A stretch of 64,000 nt of DNA, taken from Aselliscus stoliczkanus (taxonomy: Eukaryota > Chordata > Mammalia > Chiroptera > Hipposideridae). Below, piece after piece: positions 63,680-64,000 of the stretch; position 1 is the first letter of the stretch; each line of letters starts with the position of its first letter. The notes beneath the pieces are model-generated. The model was not told the origin of the DNA and searched no databases. It saw nothing but the letters and a program-made list of their open reading frames with translations. Made by a program: the position numbers and the translations under genes. The stretch is taken from assembly GCA_033961575.1 (NCBI GenBank), contig CM066727.1, forward strand, positions 151,327,434-151,391,433. The letters run 5' to 3'.

Positions 63680-64000
63680 TTTACTTTTCACAGACAAAGC
63701 CTTTTCTTGAAGTTACCCTATATACGCATAGCAGAACCAAGTCTGATGCCTCAAATGCTGTGTTGGCTGAGGTTGCCCAGCCACATTGCTCCTGGCAAAA
63801 GGAACATTATAAAGACCGGGAATAGGATGATAGCCCCCCCTGTCTTACAGATACTAGGCCCTCAGTGAATATTTCTTAAATGAATGAGTAATTGGCCTGT
63901 TGCTTTCCAGTTCACTCACTTCCTCTGGACTGTGAAGCAAATGGATCTTCTGTGAGTTAAGGTTCATTTTGTACCAAAACTGATGTTTCTTCTGGTGACA
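63680..64000. other. intergenic right edge, unassigned
   Basis: No gene supported. In human the next gene in this direction is ITGA5 (from memory), which does not reach into the window. Confidence 0.4.

Overview
The window is mammalian nuclear DNA carrying two protein genes of the 12q13-type ITGA5–GTSF1–NCKAP1L–PDE1B neighbourhood (human order, from memory). The organism is almost certainly a bat. The repeats are dominated by tRNA-headed SINEs that begin GGGCCGGCCGAGTGGC, together with VES-like SINEs ending in TTCCCCAATAAAAT, mariner relics and a young L1. A rhinolophoid (horseshoe or leaf-nosed type) bat is my best guess; that assignment is inference.

2.8-27.8 kb, minus strand: NCKAP1L (HEM1), the haematopoietic subunit of the WAVE actin-regulatory complex. 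Twenty coding exons were placed by hand. Every splice phase closes, and together they encode residues 1-718 plus two bases of codon 719, of about 1127 in the family. The remaining exons lie beyond the left edge. Introns 6 and 11 use GC donors. Bases 1-2830 hold only ancient repeats (MIR, L2, one small DNA transposon) and sequence I cannot assign.

27.8-50 kb: intergenic. The two genes are divergent (NCKAP1L leftward, GTSF1 rightward). This stretch holds MER5/L2 relics, many SINEs, two decayed mariner copies, an 81-bp palindromic MITE and a 3.2-kb internally deleted L1 (39867-43037) with a 15-bp target-site duplication (TSD). About 34.1-37.8 kb is repeat-poor and unassigned.

49.9-63.2 kb, plus strand: GTSF1, complete. 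It has a CpG-rich promoter/first exon near 49950-50250, seven coding exons (52377-63026, 167 aa) and a probable ATTAAA poly(A) signal at 63145. GTSF1 is a PIWI-pathway factor. Both CHHC zinc fingers and the C-terminal tryptophans W98, W107 and W112 are intact.

SINE names used below. S: short monomer, about 100 bp, ending ...CACTGCCCTC-A(n). M: about 135 bp, with ...CAACAGGTGGCAGGATGGCTC. L: 390-450 bp, S-like head plus a body ending CCCCAATAAAATCTTTAAA. V: VES-like, 185-260 bp. K: composite with two or more tRNA-like heads. Many have perfect TSDs and were active recently. Several show unusual structures: a fold-back S dimer, an L+M pair inside one TSD, and serial insertion into one target site. 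No prokaryotic features, CRISPR arrays or functional tRNA/rRNA genes were seen.
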